In this document: positions 1-8,295 of the stretch, one piece after another
Numbering within the stretch: the stretch's first letter is position 1
Layout: every line of letters starts with the position of its first letter
Assembly: GCA_037138595.1 (NCBI GenBank)
Contig: JBAXIB010000015.1
Location: forward strand, 1-64,000
DNA from: UBA4742 sp037138595
Lineage (GTDB): Bacteria; Actinomycetota; Acidimicrobiia; Acidimicrobiales; Acidimicrobilacustridaceae
Length of the DNA: 64,000 nucleotides
Direction: 5' to 3'
Position numbers and translations under genes: made by a program
Notes under the pieces: generated by a model
The model's database searches: none
What the model was told of the DNA's origin: nothing
Seen by the model: only the letters and a program-made list of their open reading frames with translations

Positions 1-1
1 C

Positions 2-202
2 GATTTCGTCCGCCTTTACCAGCGACGTAACGACGCCGAGAGTATCAACCGTGACCTCGATGACACCCTCTACTTGCGGCGAGCCCACAGTCTCGGCCAC
101 GCCCGACAGCACCTCAACCTGATTGGTTACGCCCTCGTCGTCAACGCCGTCGCCCTCCACCGATACGGCCACAGCCGAGCCCCGAACCTGCTTGCTGCCT
201 GA
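2..202 (+). pseudogene. Transposase C-terminal fragment (partial, cut by window edge)
   Basis: An open frame runs in from the left edge and ends at TGA 200-202, giving about 66 residues. It contains RRNDAESINRDLDD followed by LYLRRAHSLGHARQHL and a hydrophobic LIGYALVVNAVALHR tail. From memory, this pattern matches the C-terminal end of DDE-type transposases or transposase-like proteins in actinobacteria, where the Glu of DAES would be the last catalytic acid. The rest lies outside the window, so whether the element is intact cannot be judged. It could also be a domesticated transposase-like protein. Confidence 0.55.
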
Positions 203-375
203 CCAACACACTAACCGCCACCCAGAATGCGGCTTCAGCGCGTCCCATCACCGGTTACCGCCCGCTCGAGATACGCGATGAGCGTCGCAACCACCAAACC
301 CAACCGAGACACGCCACTACGCTGGGCCATTGCCATGACGACAAGTGGTTTCGCGCCACCTTTTCGCCATCGCCC
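203..375. other. Intergenic stretch between transposase fragment and tRNA-Arg
   Basis: About 170 bases with no gene. No terminal inverted repeat or target-site duplication was recognised, so the boundary of the mobile element was not located. Confidence 0.4.
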
Positions 376-447
376 GCCCTCGTAGCTCAGTGGATAGAGC
401 ACCTCTCTCCTAAAGAGGATGCGCTGGTTCGATTCCGGCCGAGGGCA
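376..447 (+). tRNA. tRNA-Arg (anticodon CCT)
   Basis: A full cloverleaf can be drawn. The acceptor stem GCCCTCG (376-382) pairs with CGAGGGC (440-446), with discriminator A447. The D arm is GCTC/GAGC (385-400). The anticodon stem CCTCT/AGAGG encloses the loop CTCCTAA (407-413), so the anticodon CCT is at 409-411 and decodes AGG. The T arm GCTGG/CCGGC encloses TTCGATT (428-434). The 3' CCA is not encoded. The rare AGG decoding fits a GC-rich actinobacterium. Confidence 0.95.
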
Positions 448-451
448 CTTT

Positions 452-482
452 TGAGCGCATTGTGGCGCTCACCAAGCGTTTT
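452..482 (+). terminator. Probable tRNA-Arg terminator hairpin
   Basis: Directly after the tRNA, TGAGCGC (452-458) and GCGCTCA (465-471) form a perfect 7-bp stem with a 6-nt loop. A short T stretch follows at 479-482. The T tract is weak and offset, so this may act as an intrinsic terminator or as a processing-protective hairpin. Confidence 0.5.
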
Positions 483-493
483 CGCGATCAGGA

Positions 494-2176
494 ATGGTTA
501 GTGAAGCCCTTAATACTGGGGTAATCCGGTCGAATGATTCGTATGCGGCGAGTGCGATGACTAGCGAAGCGTCTGATCCGGAGATCGGGCTTAGTCGCGA
601 TCAGGATGCCGCCCTAGTTGATCGGGTCCGTGCTGGTGATGCCAACGCGTTTAGCGCGCTCGTTGATGAGTGGGTCAATTTCGCCTACGACCTAGTTTGC
701 CGTCGGGGTGTTCCCGTTGGTGAACGAGTCAACGTCGTAGCGACGAGTTTTGCCGCGGTGCATCGCAGCCTTATGGCAAAACCAACGTCAGATCCATTTC
801 GAGTGCTGATCGCCCGTTCGACATCCCGCACGATTGCCGCATCCGGCTTTGCTCATGATGCATCAACCCGAGTTGCGACCGTATCGATTGGTAATGATGC
901 GGAACAGCTCTTGGCCGACGTCGGCGACGTCAGCAGCCTGGCAAACGATCCACTAGTCGCCGAGATGATCTGGCAAGCGGCCACTGCGCTCGGTCCGCAA
1001 AATAGTGCATTACTCGACCTGTACCTTCGCCACGGATTCACGGTCACTGAAATCGCCGAAGTGGTGCACGAGCGCGTCGACGTAATGAGCGAATCCATTG
1101 CGACATTGCCGGCTGCATTCGCCGCTGTGGTGCAGGCCCAGGTTGTCTGGCGCCGAGGGAATCCGCGACATCCTGCACTTGCGTCGGAAGTATCCGCGGG
1201 GCCGATGTTGACCCTTGAATCGGTTGCATCGGTTGTTGAACATCAGCAGACATGTGGCCAATGTCGAGCGGCATCGCACCTCGCAGTCGACCCCGTGGCG
1301 GTGTTCGCGTCGGTGCCGGTGCTCGCTATTCCGGCAGCTGAAAAATCTGAAGTGATTGAAGGTCTCGCCGCCGTTGGCATTGCTTTGCTCGGAGCCGAAA
1401 CGCTTGGCATGACTGGAGCGCTTGGCACTGAAGTGCCGACAAATGTCGGCGGAAACACGAGTATCGCTAGTTCGCCACCAGGGCCAACGGCGATCGTGGC
1501 GACGACGACAGGCAATTCGCCGACCGAAGCAACCAAGGACTCAAGCGACCGCGGTAAGCGGCTGCTGCTGTTCGGCTTAGCGGCAATCATCGCGGTTGTG
1601 GTCGGTTTGGTCGTGGTGTTGTTTCGAGGTTCGCACTCATTGAATTTGGCGGCACTTACTGCCGCCAGTGGGAACCGACCGGTCATTACTGCGTCCGAAC
1701 CTTCGTCGACGGACGTCTCCGAAGCACCTATCGTGAGCGATCAGCAAGTGTCGAACGAAACTGATGCGAGTGTGGTGAGCACGTCGACGTCATCGACAGC
1801 AACGACAGCTATTTCGGCACCTGAATCGACGCCAGTGATTCCTACAACCGCGGAGCCATATCCGACGTTCAGTTCGGTTTCGGTCGTGATCGAAAATTCG
1901 GCCAAGCGATCAGGTTGGGACCTCTCGAGTGCAACAGCGGCGCGGGTCACATGGCAAATCTCAACTGATCAGCCGGTAACGGTTCAGGTGACTGGCCCAG
2001 GACTTACAAGTTCGAGCGCGTCGGGTTCGGTTGCCCCATGTCCGGGAACCGTGACGGGAACATCGTGTGTCGCCGACGTGGCCACATACGCCTATCGAGT
2101 GGTCGTCACCGACCATCTCGGTCGCATCGTGTTGACGAGGACCGTCCAACTGAGCGTCGTGGCGCCGGTTTCCTAG
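494..2176 (+). CDS. ECF-sigma-like protein fused to a zinc-motif segment, a membrane helix and an extracellular domain
   Basis: This 560-residue protein starts at ATG 494; a second in-frame Met at residue 22 is possible. Residues 38-100 look like a divergent sigma-70 region 2 (LVDRVRAGDANAFSALVDEW). Residues 165-215 look like region 4 (ALLDLYLRHGFTVTEIAEVV). H250-x3-C254-x2-C257 resembles the zinc motif of zinc-binding anti-sigma domains. One transmembrane helix follows at 357-377, then a Ser/Thr-rich linker and a roughly 100-residue beta-rich domain with two cysteines. The predicted topology is sigma-like part inside and beta domain outside. The sigma regions are divergent, so it may no longer bind RNA polymerase. 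Inference: a membrane-tethered sigma or a fused sigma/anti-sigma sensor. No target promoter can be named. Confidence 0.7.
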   Translation: MVSEALNTGVIRSNDSYAASAMTSEASDPEIGLSRDQDAALVDRVRAGDANAFSALVDEWVNFAYDLVCRRGVPVGERVNVVATSFAAVHRSLMAKPTSDPFRVLIARSTSRTIAASGFAHDASTRVATVSIGNDAEQLLADVGDVSSLANDPLVAEMIWQAATALGPQNSALLDLYLRHGFTVTEIAEVVHERVDVMSESIATLPAAFAAVVQAQVVWRRGNPRHPALASEVSAGPMLTLESVASVVEHQQTCGQCRAASHLAVDPVAVFASVPVLAIPAAEKSEVIEGLAAVGIALLGAETLGMTGALGTEVPTNVGGNTSIASSPPGPTAIVATTTGNSPTEATKDSSDRGKRLLLFGLAAIIAVVVGLVVVLFRGSHSLNLAALTAASGNRPVITASEPSSTDVSEAPIVSDQQVSNETDASVVSTSTSSTATTAISAPESTPVIPTTAEPYPTFSSVSVVIENSAKRSGWDLSSATAARVTWQISTDQPVTVQVTGPGLTSSSASGSVAPCPGTVTGTSCVADVATYAYRVVVTDHLGRIVLTRTVQLSVVAPVS

Positions 2177-2238
2177 ATCCGGTTTGGTTTGCCCGTCAAG
2201 TCAGTTAACGCGGCGTCGAGCCGATGGCTGTTGGCGTC

Positions 2239-3540
2239 CTATCGCAACGCGTGAGCCTGGGCAAGCAAGGATTCGCGAAAGTCAGGATGCGCGATATTCG
2301 CGAGCGCGGTTGCCCGCTCGCGCACGGTTCTCCCCCGAAGCGATGCAATGCCAAACTCGGTTGCGACAACATCGAGTTGATGTCGCGGAGTCGTAATCAC
2401 CGACCCGGCGGCAAGCTGCGCACTGATGCGGCTCACCACCTGGCCATCAACGGTCGAAGTTGATGGGAGGCACAACAGGGAGCGGTCTTCGAGTTCGAAC
2501 CCGGCGACTGAGACGAAATCTTCGTGACCGCCAATGCCCGAAAACTGTTTCGCACCAATCGTGTCGGCAACCGCTTGGCCCCAAAGGTCGATTGCGATTG
2601 CGCCATTGATAGTAACCATTCGCCGATTCCGAGCAGCGATCTGCGGTGCATTCACAATGTCAACCGGAAGGAACCGCACCTCGTCGTTTCCATCCAGGAA
2701 GTCATAGAGCGCACGCGAACCCAACGCGAACGTGGTGATCGACATTCCCGAGAATTGGCCTTTGTCGGTATTGGTCACCTTGCCCGCTTGATGGAGGCGC
2801 ATGAGGCCAGTGGTGAACATCTCGGAATGCACGCCGTAGTCTCCACCGTCGTCATCGGCGAGCATGGCCGCGATGGTTGACGGGATTCCTCCGATTCCGG
2901 TTTGAAGCGTGCATCCATCGACCACATAACGTCGAACATGCTCAGCGATCCGGACATCGATTGGTGAAGGCACATCATCGGGGATTTCCACGATCGGCAG
3001 ATCGCTCTCAACCAACATGTCGACTTGGTCGAGGTGCACGCGATGAAGGTGATCGGGACCGATGCCGAAGGTGCGGGGCGCATGCGCGTTGCACTCGACG
3101 ATCAATAGTCGTTTCGGGTCGGCCGCAGCTCGTTCAAGTTCTCCGATCGTCGCGCCCGCATGCAGCGACAAACTCATCCATCCATCGGTATCTGGAGGTG
3201 TGGCGAGCGTTGCGACGATCCGAGGGTTGAGTCGCTGGGCAATTGGACCGAATCGACGAAAGTCCGAGGGAACGAACTCGACGTTGGCACCTGATTCGAC
3301 AAGAAGTCTTTCGGCCGGTCCAAAGAAGCCGCTCAAGTACTTCACGCCCGGTTTGGTGAACACGGCGAAGAGGTCGACGAGGAGCGCTCCGAAAATAGTG
3401 AGATCGGTGAAGTCGTCTCGCGTCGCTAGCCCGTGGAGAAACGCTGCCGGCTGGCCGGGGCCGAGGGGCACCCCCAACGTGTCAACGGGCCGAACGAGCT
3501 CCACGGCATCTTTGACAGATCGGGCACCAGGAATAGTCAC
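2239..3540 (-). CDS. Acetyl-CoA hydrolase/transferase family protein (CoA-transferase)
   Basis: This 433-residue protein belongs to the family that includes Cat1 succinyl-CoA and 4-hydroxybutyrate CoA-transferases, which move CoA between carboxylic acids through a glutamyl-CoA intermediate. The oxyanion/CoA loop GIGGIPS is at residues 215-221. The catalytic-Glu segment GVHSEMFTTG places the acid at about residue 240, and the later GIGGHEDF element is also present. Length is normal for the family. The start is GTG, preceded by AGGGGA at ribosome-binding distance. It is transcribed away from the MFS gene. The donor and acceptor acids cannot be read from sequence. Confidence 0.88.
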   Translation of the reverse strand: MTIPGARSVKDAVELVRPVDTLGVPLGPGQPAAFLHGLATRDDFTDLTIFGALLVDLFAVFTKPGVKYLSGFFGPAERLLVESGANVEFVPSDFRRFGPIAQRLNPRIVATLATPPDTDGWMSLSLHAGATIGELERAAADPKRLLIVECNAHAPRTFGIGPDHLHRVHLDQVDMLVESDLPIVEIPDDVPSPIDVRIAEHVRRYVVDGCTLQTGIGGIPSTIAAMLADDDGGDYGVHSEMFTTGLMRLHQAGKVTNTDKGQFSGMSITTFALGSRALYDFLDGNDEVRFLPVDIVNAPQIAARNRRMVTINGAIAIDLWGQAVADTIGAKQFSGIGGHEDFVSVAGFELEDRSLLCLPSTSTVDGQVVSRISAQLAAGSVITTPRHQLDVVATEFGIASLRGRTVRERATALANIAHPDFRESLLAQAHALR

Positions 3541-3689
3541 GTGGCAAGTCCCCTAGGTCAGGAGCCGGGTCAGTTGTTAGCTCAGTAGTTGGCTCATGGT
3601 CCAAGGTGAGGCTAGGCCTCGATTGCGACCGTTTGTCGCGAGCAGGGCTCGGCCGGCTCGCGACCAAGACATAGGTTCAGCCTCGGGCC

Positions 3690-3720
3690 TTGTGATAGAT
3701 ACAAGCAGCGATCGTAGTTT
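3690..3720 (+). promoter_or_regulatory. Possible promoter for the MFS exporter
   Basis: TTGTGA (3690-3695) and TAGTTT (3715-3720) could serve as -35 and -10 boxes with a 19-bp spacer, which is longer than ideal. They lie just upstream of the palindrome at 3733-3746. The assignment is tentative. Confidence 0.3.
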
Positions 3721-3732
3721 GCTGCGCTCGCT

Positions 3733-3746
3733 TCCCAACGTTGGGA
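3733..3746. promoter_or_regulatory. Perfect 14-bp palindrome, candidate repressor operator
   Basis: TCCCAACGTTGGGA is a perfect inverted repeat ending 6 bases before the ATG at 3753. Its position, downstream of a possible -10 and in front of a drug-exporter-type gene, suits a TetR- or MarR-type repressor site. No regulator gene is adjacent, so the cognate protein is unknown. Confidence 0.5.
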
Positions 3747-3752
3747 TCGCGG

Positions 3753-5393
3753 ATGGAGCCTCCACTGACTGAGCAAGATCGTAATAACCCCGTCGCGGCT
3801 CCTGCCGTGTCGGACGCGCCGGAGCGACCTGTTGGGGATCATGAAGTACATCCAGCGGTGTACGCGAGGCGTTGGTGGATACTCGCAGTTTTATGTTTGA
3901 GCTTGGTGTTAGTCGTGGTTGGCAACAGTTCGCTCAACGTCGCGTTGCCGACGCTTCAAAAAGATCTCGGCGCGTCGTCGACACAATTGCAATGGATCGT
4001 CGATGCGTACGCCATTGTCTTTGCCGGAATGTTATTGCCTGCCGGCGCGTTAGGTGATCGGTTCGGTCGAAAAGGGTTCCTGCAATTAGGGCTCGCGATC
4101 TTCGGCATTGCGTCGCTGCTCGCGACGCTGGCCCATAGCCCCAATCAACTCATCGCCACGCGCACCCTGATGGGATTCGGCGCGGCCTTTGTCATGCCAG
4201 CAACCCTTTCGATTTTGGCCAATGTGTTTCCGCCATCAGAGCGAGCTCGTGCGGTTGGCATTTGGGCTGGTTTTTCGGGAGCAGGTGCCGCCATCGGTCC
4301 AGTCCTCAGCGGTTTCCTCCTTGAACACTTCTGGTGGGGATCTGTCTTTGTCGTGAATGTCCCGATCGTTATCGTGGCGCTGATTTCGGGGGCCTTTTTG
4401 GTACCGACGTCGAAAGACCCGAACCATGTGCGCCTCGACCCGATTGGTGCGATGTTTTCGATTGTGGCGTTGGCTTCGCTGCTGTTTGCCATCATTGAAG
4501 GGCCGGTATTGGGTTGGGGATCGACCGCCACCATTACCGGGTTCTCGATCTTTGTGGTCTTCGCCATTGCGTTTGTGTACTGGGAGCACCGCAATCCGCA
4601 CCCCATGTTGCCGATGCATTTTTTTCGGAATCGCCGGTTCAGCGTTGGCGCTGCGACCATCACACTGACGTTCTTTTGCATGTTCGGCTTGTTCTTTGTG
4701 CTCACCCAATACCTGCAGTTTGTCCTCGGGTTCAGCCCGTTCGAGGCTGGACTCGCCACGCTCCCGTTGGCCGCGATGTTGGTTATCTTTGCCCCGCGTA
4801 GTGCTCGGTTTGTAAACCGGTGGGGTCAAGCCCGCGTGCAGGCATTTGGACTCACGATGGTTTCGATCGGCATGTTGGTGATGGCTTCGTTGTCGTCAAC
4901 CAGCAGCTATGGGTGGGTTGCGCTCGGTTTAGCGGTAATGGGATTGGGTATGGCGTGCACGACTGCGCCGGCGACCAATGCAGTCATCTCTTCAGTGCCG
5001 CTATCGAAGTCAGGGGTTGGGTCCGCAGTCAATGACACCACTCGGGAAGTCGGCGGAGCATTGGGTATCGCCGTGTTGGGCAGCTTGGTGCTGTCGGCAT
5101 TTCGGTCGACGATGTCGGACAAAGTCGGGGGCCTGGCCCCAGAAATCGCGACCCAGGCACGGGAATCGATCGGTGGCGCGTTTAACATTGCGAAGTCTGC
5201 TGGCGCGGCTGGTGACCAGCTTCACGCAGCGGCAGCCAACGCCTTTACTGATGCGATGAGTACCGCGTTGACGGTGGCGGCAATTGTGGCCCTATTGACT
5301 GCTGGAATGGTCTTGGCCCTTTTTCCGAAGACTTCACCAGTACCTGAAGCGTTGGGTGAGATCCCGGATGGGGACGGGAAAACCGAGGTTTGA
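3753..5393 (+). CDS. MFS transporter, DHA2 (14-helix, EmrB/QacA-like) family
   Basis: This 546-residue integral membrane protein should export drugs or other small molecules by proton antiport. Motif A appears as GALGDRFGRKG after helix 2. The antiporter motif C region appears as GFSGAGAAIGPVLSGF in helix 5. The number of hydrophobic segments (about 14) and the long C-terminal helical tail fit the DHA2 group. ATG 3753 is preferred over TTG 3741, because the upstream start would lie inside the palindrome at 3733-3746. The substrate is unknown. Confidence 0.85.
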   Translation: MEPPLTEQDRNNPVAAPAVSDAPERPVGDHEVHPAVYARRWWILAVLCLSLVLVVVGNSSLNVALPTLQKDLGASSTQLQWIVDAYAIVFAGMLLPAGALGDRFGRKGFLQLGLAIFGIASLLATLAHSPNQLIATRTLMGFGAAFVMPATLSILANVFPPSERARAVGIWAGFSGAGAAIGPVLSGFLLEHFWWGSVFVVNVPIVIVALISGAFLVPTSKDPNHVRLDPIGAMFSIVALASLLFAIIEGPVLGWGSTATITGFSIFVVFAIAFVYWEHRNPHPMLPMHFFRNRRFSVGAATITLTFFCMFGLFFVLTQYLQFVLGFSPFEAGLATLPLAAMLVIFAPRSARFVNRWGQARVQAFGLTMVSIGMLVMASLSSTSSYGWVALGLAVMGLGMACTTAPATNAVISSVPLSKSGVGSAVNDTTREVGGALGIAVLGSLVLSAFRSTMSDKVGGLAPEIATQARESIGGAFNIAKSAGAAGDQLHAAAANAFTDAMSTALTVAAIVALLTAGMVLALFPKTSPVPEALGEIPDGDGKTEV

Positions 5394-5569
5394 GCCTGCG
5401 TTGATTGCGATCGCGGCGATTATGGAGCATGGGCAGGGTGTGATCTTTAGCCGCTGCGGCCGTTAGTTCCCTTGATGGTCCCCAGTTCCTAGCGGCGGGT
5501 GTCTTAGCCTTATCGGGCAATCAAAATGCCGCGCTTCGCGTGGCGTAATCCACCCAAGGGGGATGCAAC

Positions 5570-6169
5570 ATGTTGATGAGCCCAATGCCGGACGTCACCA
5601 CGGTGACGCGTTCGGATGTCGAGACAATTGCGAAAGCTTGGTGGCTGTTGTTGGTCGGTGGTGCGCTGAGCGTGATCATCGGAATAGTGATTCTCGAAGT
5701 TGACTGGACGGCCAAAAGTCTGGCCATGGTGATCGGGATCATCTTGATCATCCGAGGCATTTTTGATGCCCTCACGCCTCCTCTTGATGGCGCACCGCGA
5801 TCGTGGGCAGTCATTACCGGTGTGCTTTCAATCGGTGTCGGTATTTTGATCATGGTGTGGCCGAATGCGTCGCTGCATGTAATCGCCGTCATCATCGGCG
5901 TGTGGATCCTTTTCGTCGGCATTATTGAGATCGTCGGCGCGGTGGCCAACCATCGAACCATGCCCATGTGGGGTGTGATGCTGGTTGCAGGCATCGTGAC
6001 GACCGCGATCGGTGTTTGGGCGCTTCGTCAACCCGGCATGACCTTGGCGGTCTTGATCGTGCTGGTTGGGATTTGGGCAATCATCGTCGGAACCATCGAA
6101 ATAATTGCGTCGTTTGAGATGAAACGACTCCCGAAAGACTTCGACAGAATGGTCGCCGCAGCCCAGTAA
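5570..6169 (+). CDS. HdeD-like membrane protein (DUF308)
   Basis: This 199-residue protein has about six hydrophobic helices and the glycine-rich repeated pattern of the DUF308/HdeD family (VGGALSVIIGIVILE; GVLSIGVGILIMVWP; GIVTTAIGVWALRQPGM). HdeD of enteric bacteria is linked to acid resistance, but the molecular role is unknown and may differ here. AAGGGGGA precedes the ATG at a suitable distance; a second Met lies two codons later. It stands alone, between the MFS exporter and yaaA. Confidence 0.8.
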   Translation: MLMSPMPDVTTVTRSDVETIAKAWWLLLVGGALSVIIGIVILEVDWTAKSLAMVIGIILIIRGIFDALTPPLDGAPRSWAVITGVLSIGVGILIMVWPNASLHVIAVIIGVWILFVGIIEIVGAVANHRTMPMWGVMLVAGIVTTAIGVWALRQPGMTLAVLIVLVGIWAIIVGTIEIIASFEMKRLPKDFDRMVAAAQ

Positions 6170-6197
6170 GTCTGGCGCTGCGTTGTAACAACCCCGG

Positions 6198-7022
6198 ATG
6201 GCCACCCGCCCTCCCCTTGTCCTATTGCCCCCATCAGAGGGCAAGGCTGAGGGCGGGACCGGCCCGCCTTGGCGAACCGATCGTGACCGAGCCAATGCGC
6301 TCGACCGATACCGGCTCGAAGTTTTGCAGGCGCTCGTCTCGGCGATGGCAGCCCCCGAAGCAAAGCGCGCCAAGTTGCTGGGCGTGAAGGGCGTCGCTCT
6401 TGCGGCGGCGACCGCTGCCAATCTTGCGGTCCTCGAAAGCCCCACCGGCCCGGCGATCGACCGCTATAGCGGTGTTTTGTATGAAGGGCTCGACGTCACG
6501 TCGCTTACCAAGGCACATCGTCGTCGACTTGATGGACAAGTGTTCATATTTTCAGGTGCCTTTGGGTTCGTGAGGCCCGCCGAAAACATCCCCAACTACA
6601 AACTCAAAATGGGAGCAACTCTCGTCGCGACCGGAAAGCTGTCGACGTTTTGGCGCCAGCCGATAACCGAATCGCTAGCGCCCATTGCGGCGGGGCGGAC
6701 CATCTGGAACTTGCTGCCCAATGAACATGACGCAGCGTGGTTGCCGCTCAACCGAGCGGTTCGGTCAGCGCCTCGAACGATAGTGACGGTGCGGTTTGTC
6801 GACGAAGTGCAGCGCAAGGATGGTCGGGAACTGGTCGCGGTCGCGCATTGGAACAAATTGTTAAAAGGAGCCCTCGTGCGTCACATTTTAGCGACGCAAC
6901 TCGCCGACATTGAAGGTCTCGCCGACTTCGTCCACCCGCGCGGTTATCGGTTCGATCCAGAACTTACTGAGCAAAGTCCCGATGGTGGACGGCAAATCGC
7001 GTATCTCGTCAACCGTGCATGA
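6198..7022 (+). CDS. yaaA: Peroxide stress protein YaaA family (UPF0246)
   Basis: This 274-residue protein opens with the family hallmark LVLLPPSEGK. It also carries YSGVLYEGLDV and the FGFVRPAENIPNYKLKMG segment typical of YaaA. In Escherichia coli, YaaA lowers intracellular iron and protects DNA and proteins during peroxide stress, and it binds DNA. Length is close to the family's usual 250-260 residues. It is co-directional with the HdeD-like gene at a 28-bp gap. No ribosome-binding site is obvious. Confidence 0.88.
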   Translation: MATRPPLVLLPPSEGKAEGGTGPPWRTDRDRANALDRYRLEVLQALVSAMAAPEAKRAKLLGVKGVALAAATAANLAVLESPTGPAIDRYSGVLYEGLDVTSLTKAHRRRLDGQVFIFSGAFGFVRPAENIPNYKLKMGATLVATGKLSTFWRQPITESLAPIAAGRTIWNLLPNEHDAAWLPLNRAVRSAPRTIVTVRFVDEVQRKDGRELVAVAHWNKLLKGALVRHILATQLADIEGLADFVHPRGYRFDPELTEQSPDGGRQIAYLVNRA

Positions 7023-7047
7023 CTGCGGTGGTGGGTGAGTCGACCAA

Positions 7048-8286
7048 TCAGACTGCGCCGACACCAACCTTCGCGGTTGGCGAGAAGGTAACCGGCATTG
7101 ACTCATAGCCACTGACAAAGTTGGCTGCTCGAAGCGGAGCAGCTCCGGCAAGGGTCAAATCAGGAAGACGGGTTATGAGACGTTCGATCATCACGCTGAT
7201 TTCGAGCCGAGCGAGGCTTGCCCCCATACAGAAATGAGTGCCAAAACCAAATGCCACATGCTCGTTCGGAGTGCGTGCGATGTCGAAATGGAAGGGGTCA
7301 TCAAAGACGGATTCGTCGCGGTTTGCCGATGGGTACATCAGCAACAATTTCTGGCCTGCACGCAATGGTTGGCCACCGAACGTCACATCTTGGGTGACGA
7401 ACCGCGCCATGTTGCGAATGGGTGATACCCATCGCAGCATCTCTTCGACTGCGCCGGTCATCAGTGATGGATCTGATGCAAGTTGCTTTTGTTGATCAGG
7501 ATGCGAGATGAGTTCCTTGATGCCGCCGCTAATGACGTGGCGGGTTGTTTCGTCACCGCCGACAAGGATAAGGAGCGACTCATGTAACAACTCAAGGTCA
7601 TCGAGTTGATCGCCATCGACCTCGGCGTGGACGAGGATTCCCATCAAATCGTCAATGGCGGGATCGGCTCGCCGTTCCGCAACGACTCGGGCGCTGTAAT
7701 CGCCGTATTCGGAGAACGCATTCATGGCTCGGATGATGCCTTCTTCCGATGACGATGATCCGCTGAGTGAACTAACCATGTCGTCACTCCAACGAAGTAG
7801 GTCAGCGCGATCTTCGGGAGCGACACCGAGTGCGTCACCAATCATGATCATCGGGAGTGGCGCCGCAATATCGCGCACGAGGTCGCAGGAACCTTGTTCA
7901 CTGACGGTGTCAATGATCGAGTCACACACCAGTCGAATTCGCTCCTCGCTATCGCGAACTCGGCGCGGCGTGAACCCCTTGTTGACGAGTTTTCGCCGCC
8001 GCAGGTGATCGGGGTCATCCATATCGATCATCATGGGCAATGGGCCATTGTCGGGTCGGATGCCCTGAGCATTCGAAAATGTCTTTGCATCAGCCGAAAT
8101 GGCTTTGAGGTCGGCGTAGCGGGTGATTCCCCACACGCCACTTTCCGCGTCGAAATAGACGGGCGCATTTGCCCGCATCCACGTGAATAGTTCGTGGGGG
8201 TCGTTGCCATAGAACTGGCCGTCAGTGAGGTTGATGTCGGGATGGGTTGGGTGGCGCGGCGCGGTTGGGTCAATAGAATCCGACAT
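7048..8286 (-). CDS. Cytochrome P450 (CYP142/CYP125-like bacterial class)
   Basis: This 412-residue soluble P450 is complete. The I-helix motif GGDETTR lies at residues 243-249. The K-helix ExxR is E282-R285. The heme loop FGFGTHFCMG places the ligand at Cys353. ATG is preceded by AGGAGG. Overall it resembles the actinobacterial P450s that oxidise sterol side chains or fatty acids, but the substrate is not provable here. It lies 9 bp downstream of an LLM oxidoreductase on the same strand, probably one operon. A KstR-like half-match lies upstream of that gene. Confidence 0.9.
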   Translation of the reverse strand: MSDSIDPTAPRHPTHPDINLTDGQFYGNDPHELFTWMRANAPVYFDAESGVWGITRYADLKAISADAKTFSNAQGIRPDNGPLPMMIDMDDPDHLRRRKLVNKGFTPRRVRDSEERIRLVCDSIIDTVSEQGSCDLVRDIAAPLPMIMIGDALGVAPEDRADLLRWSDDMVSSLSGSSSSEEGIIRAMNAFSEYGDYSARVVAERRADPAIDDLMGILVHAEVDGDQLDDLELLHESLLILVGGDETTRHVISGGIKELISHPDQQKQLASDPSLMTGAVEEMLRWVSPIRNMARFVTQDVTFGGQPLRAGQKLLLMYPSANRDESVFDDPFHFDIARTPNEHVAFGFGTHFCMGASLARLEISVMIERLITRLPDLTLAGAAPLRAANFVSGYESMPVTFSPTAKVGVGAV

Positions 8287-8295
8287 TCGTGCCTC

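Noticed and set aside
4145..4829. Long open frames antisense to the MFS transporter gene
   Set aside because: They lie entirely over a clear transporter gene; their translations are low-complexity and lack domains or start signals.
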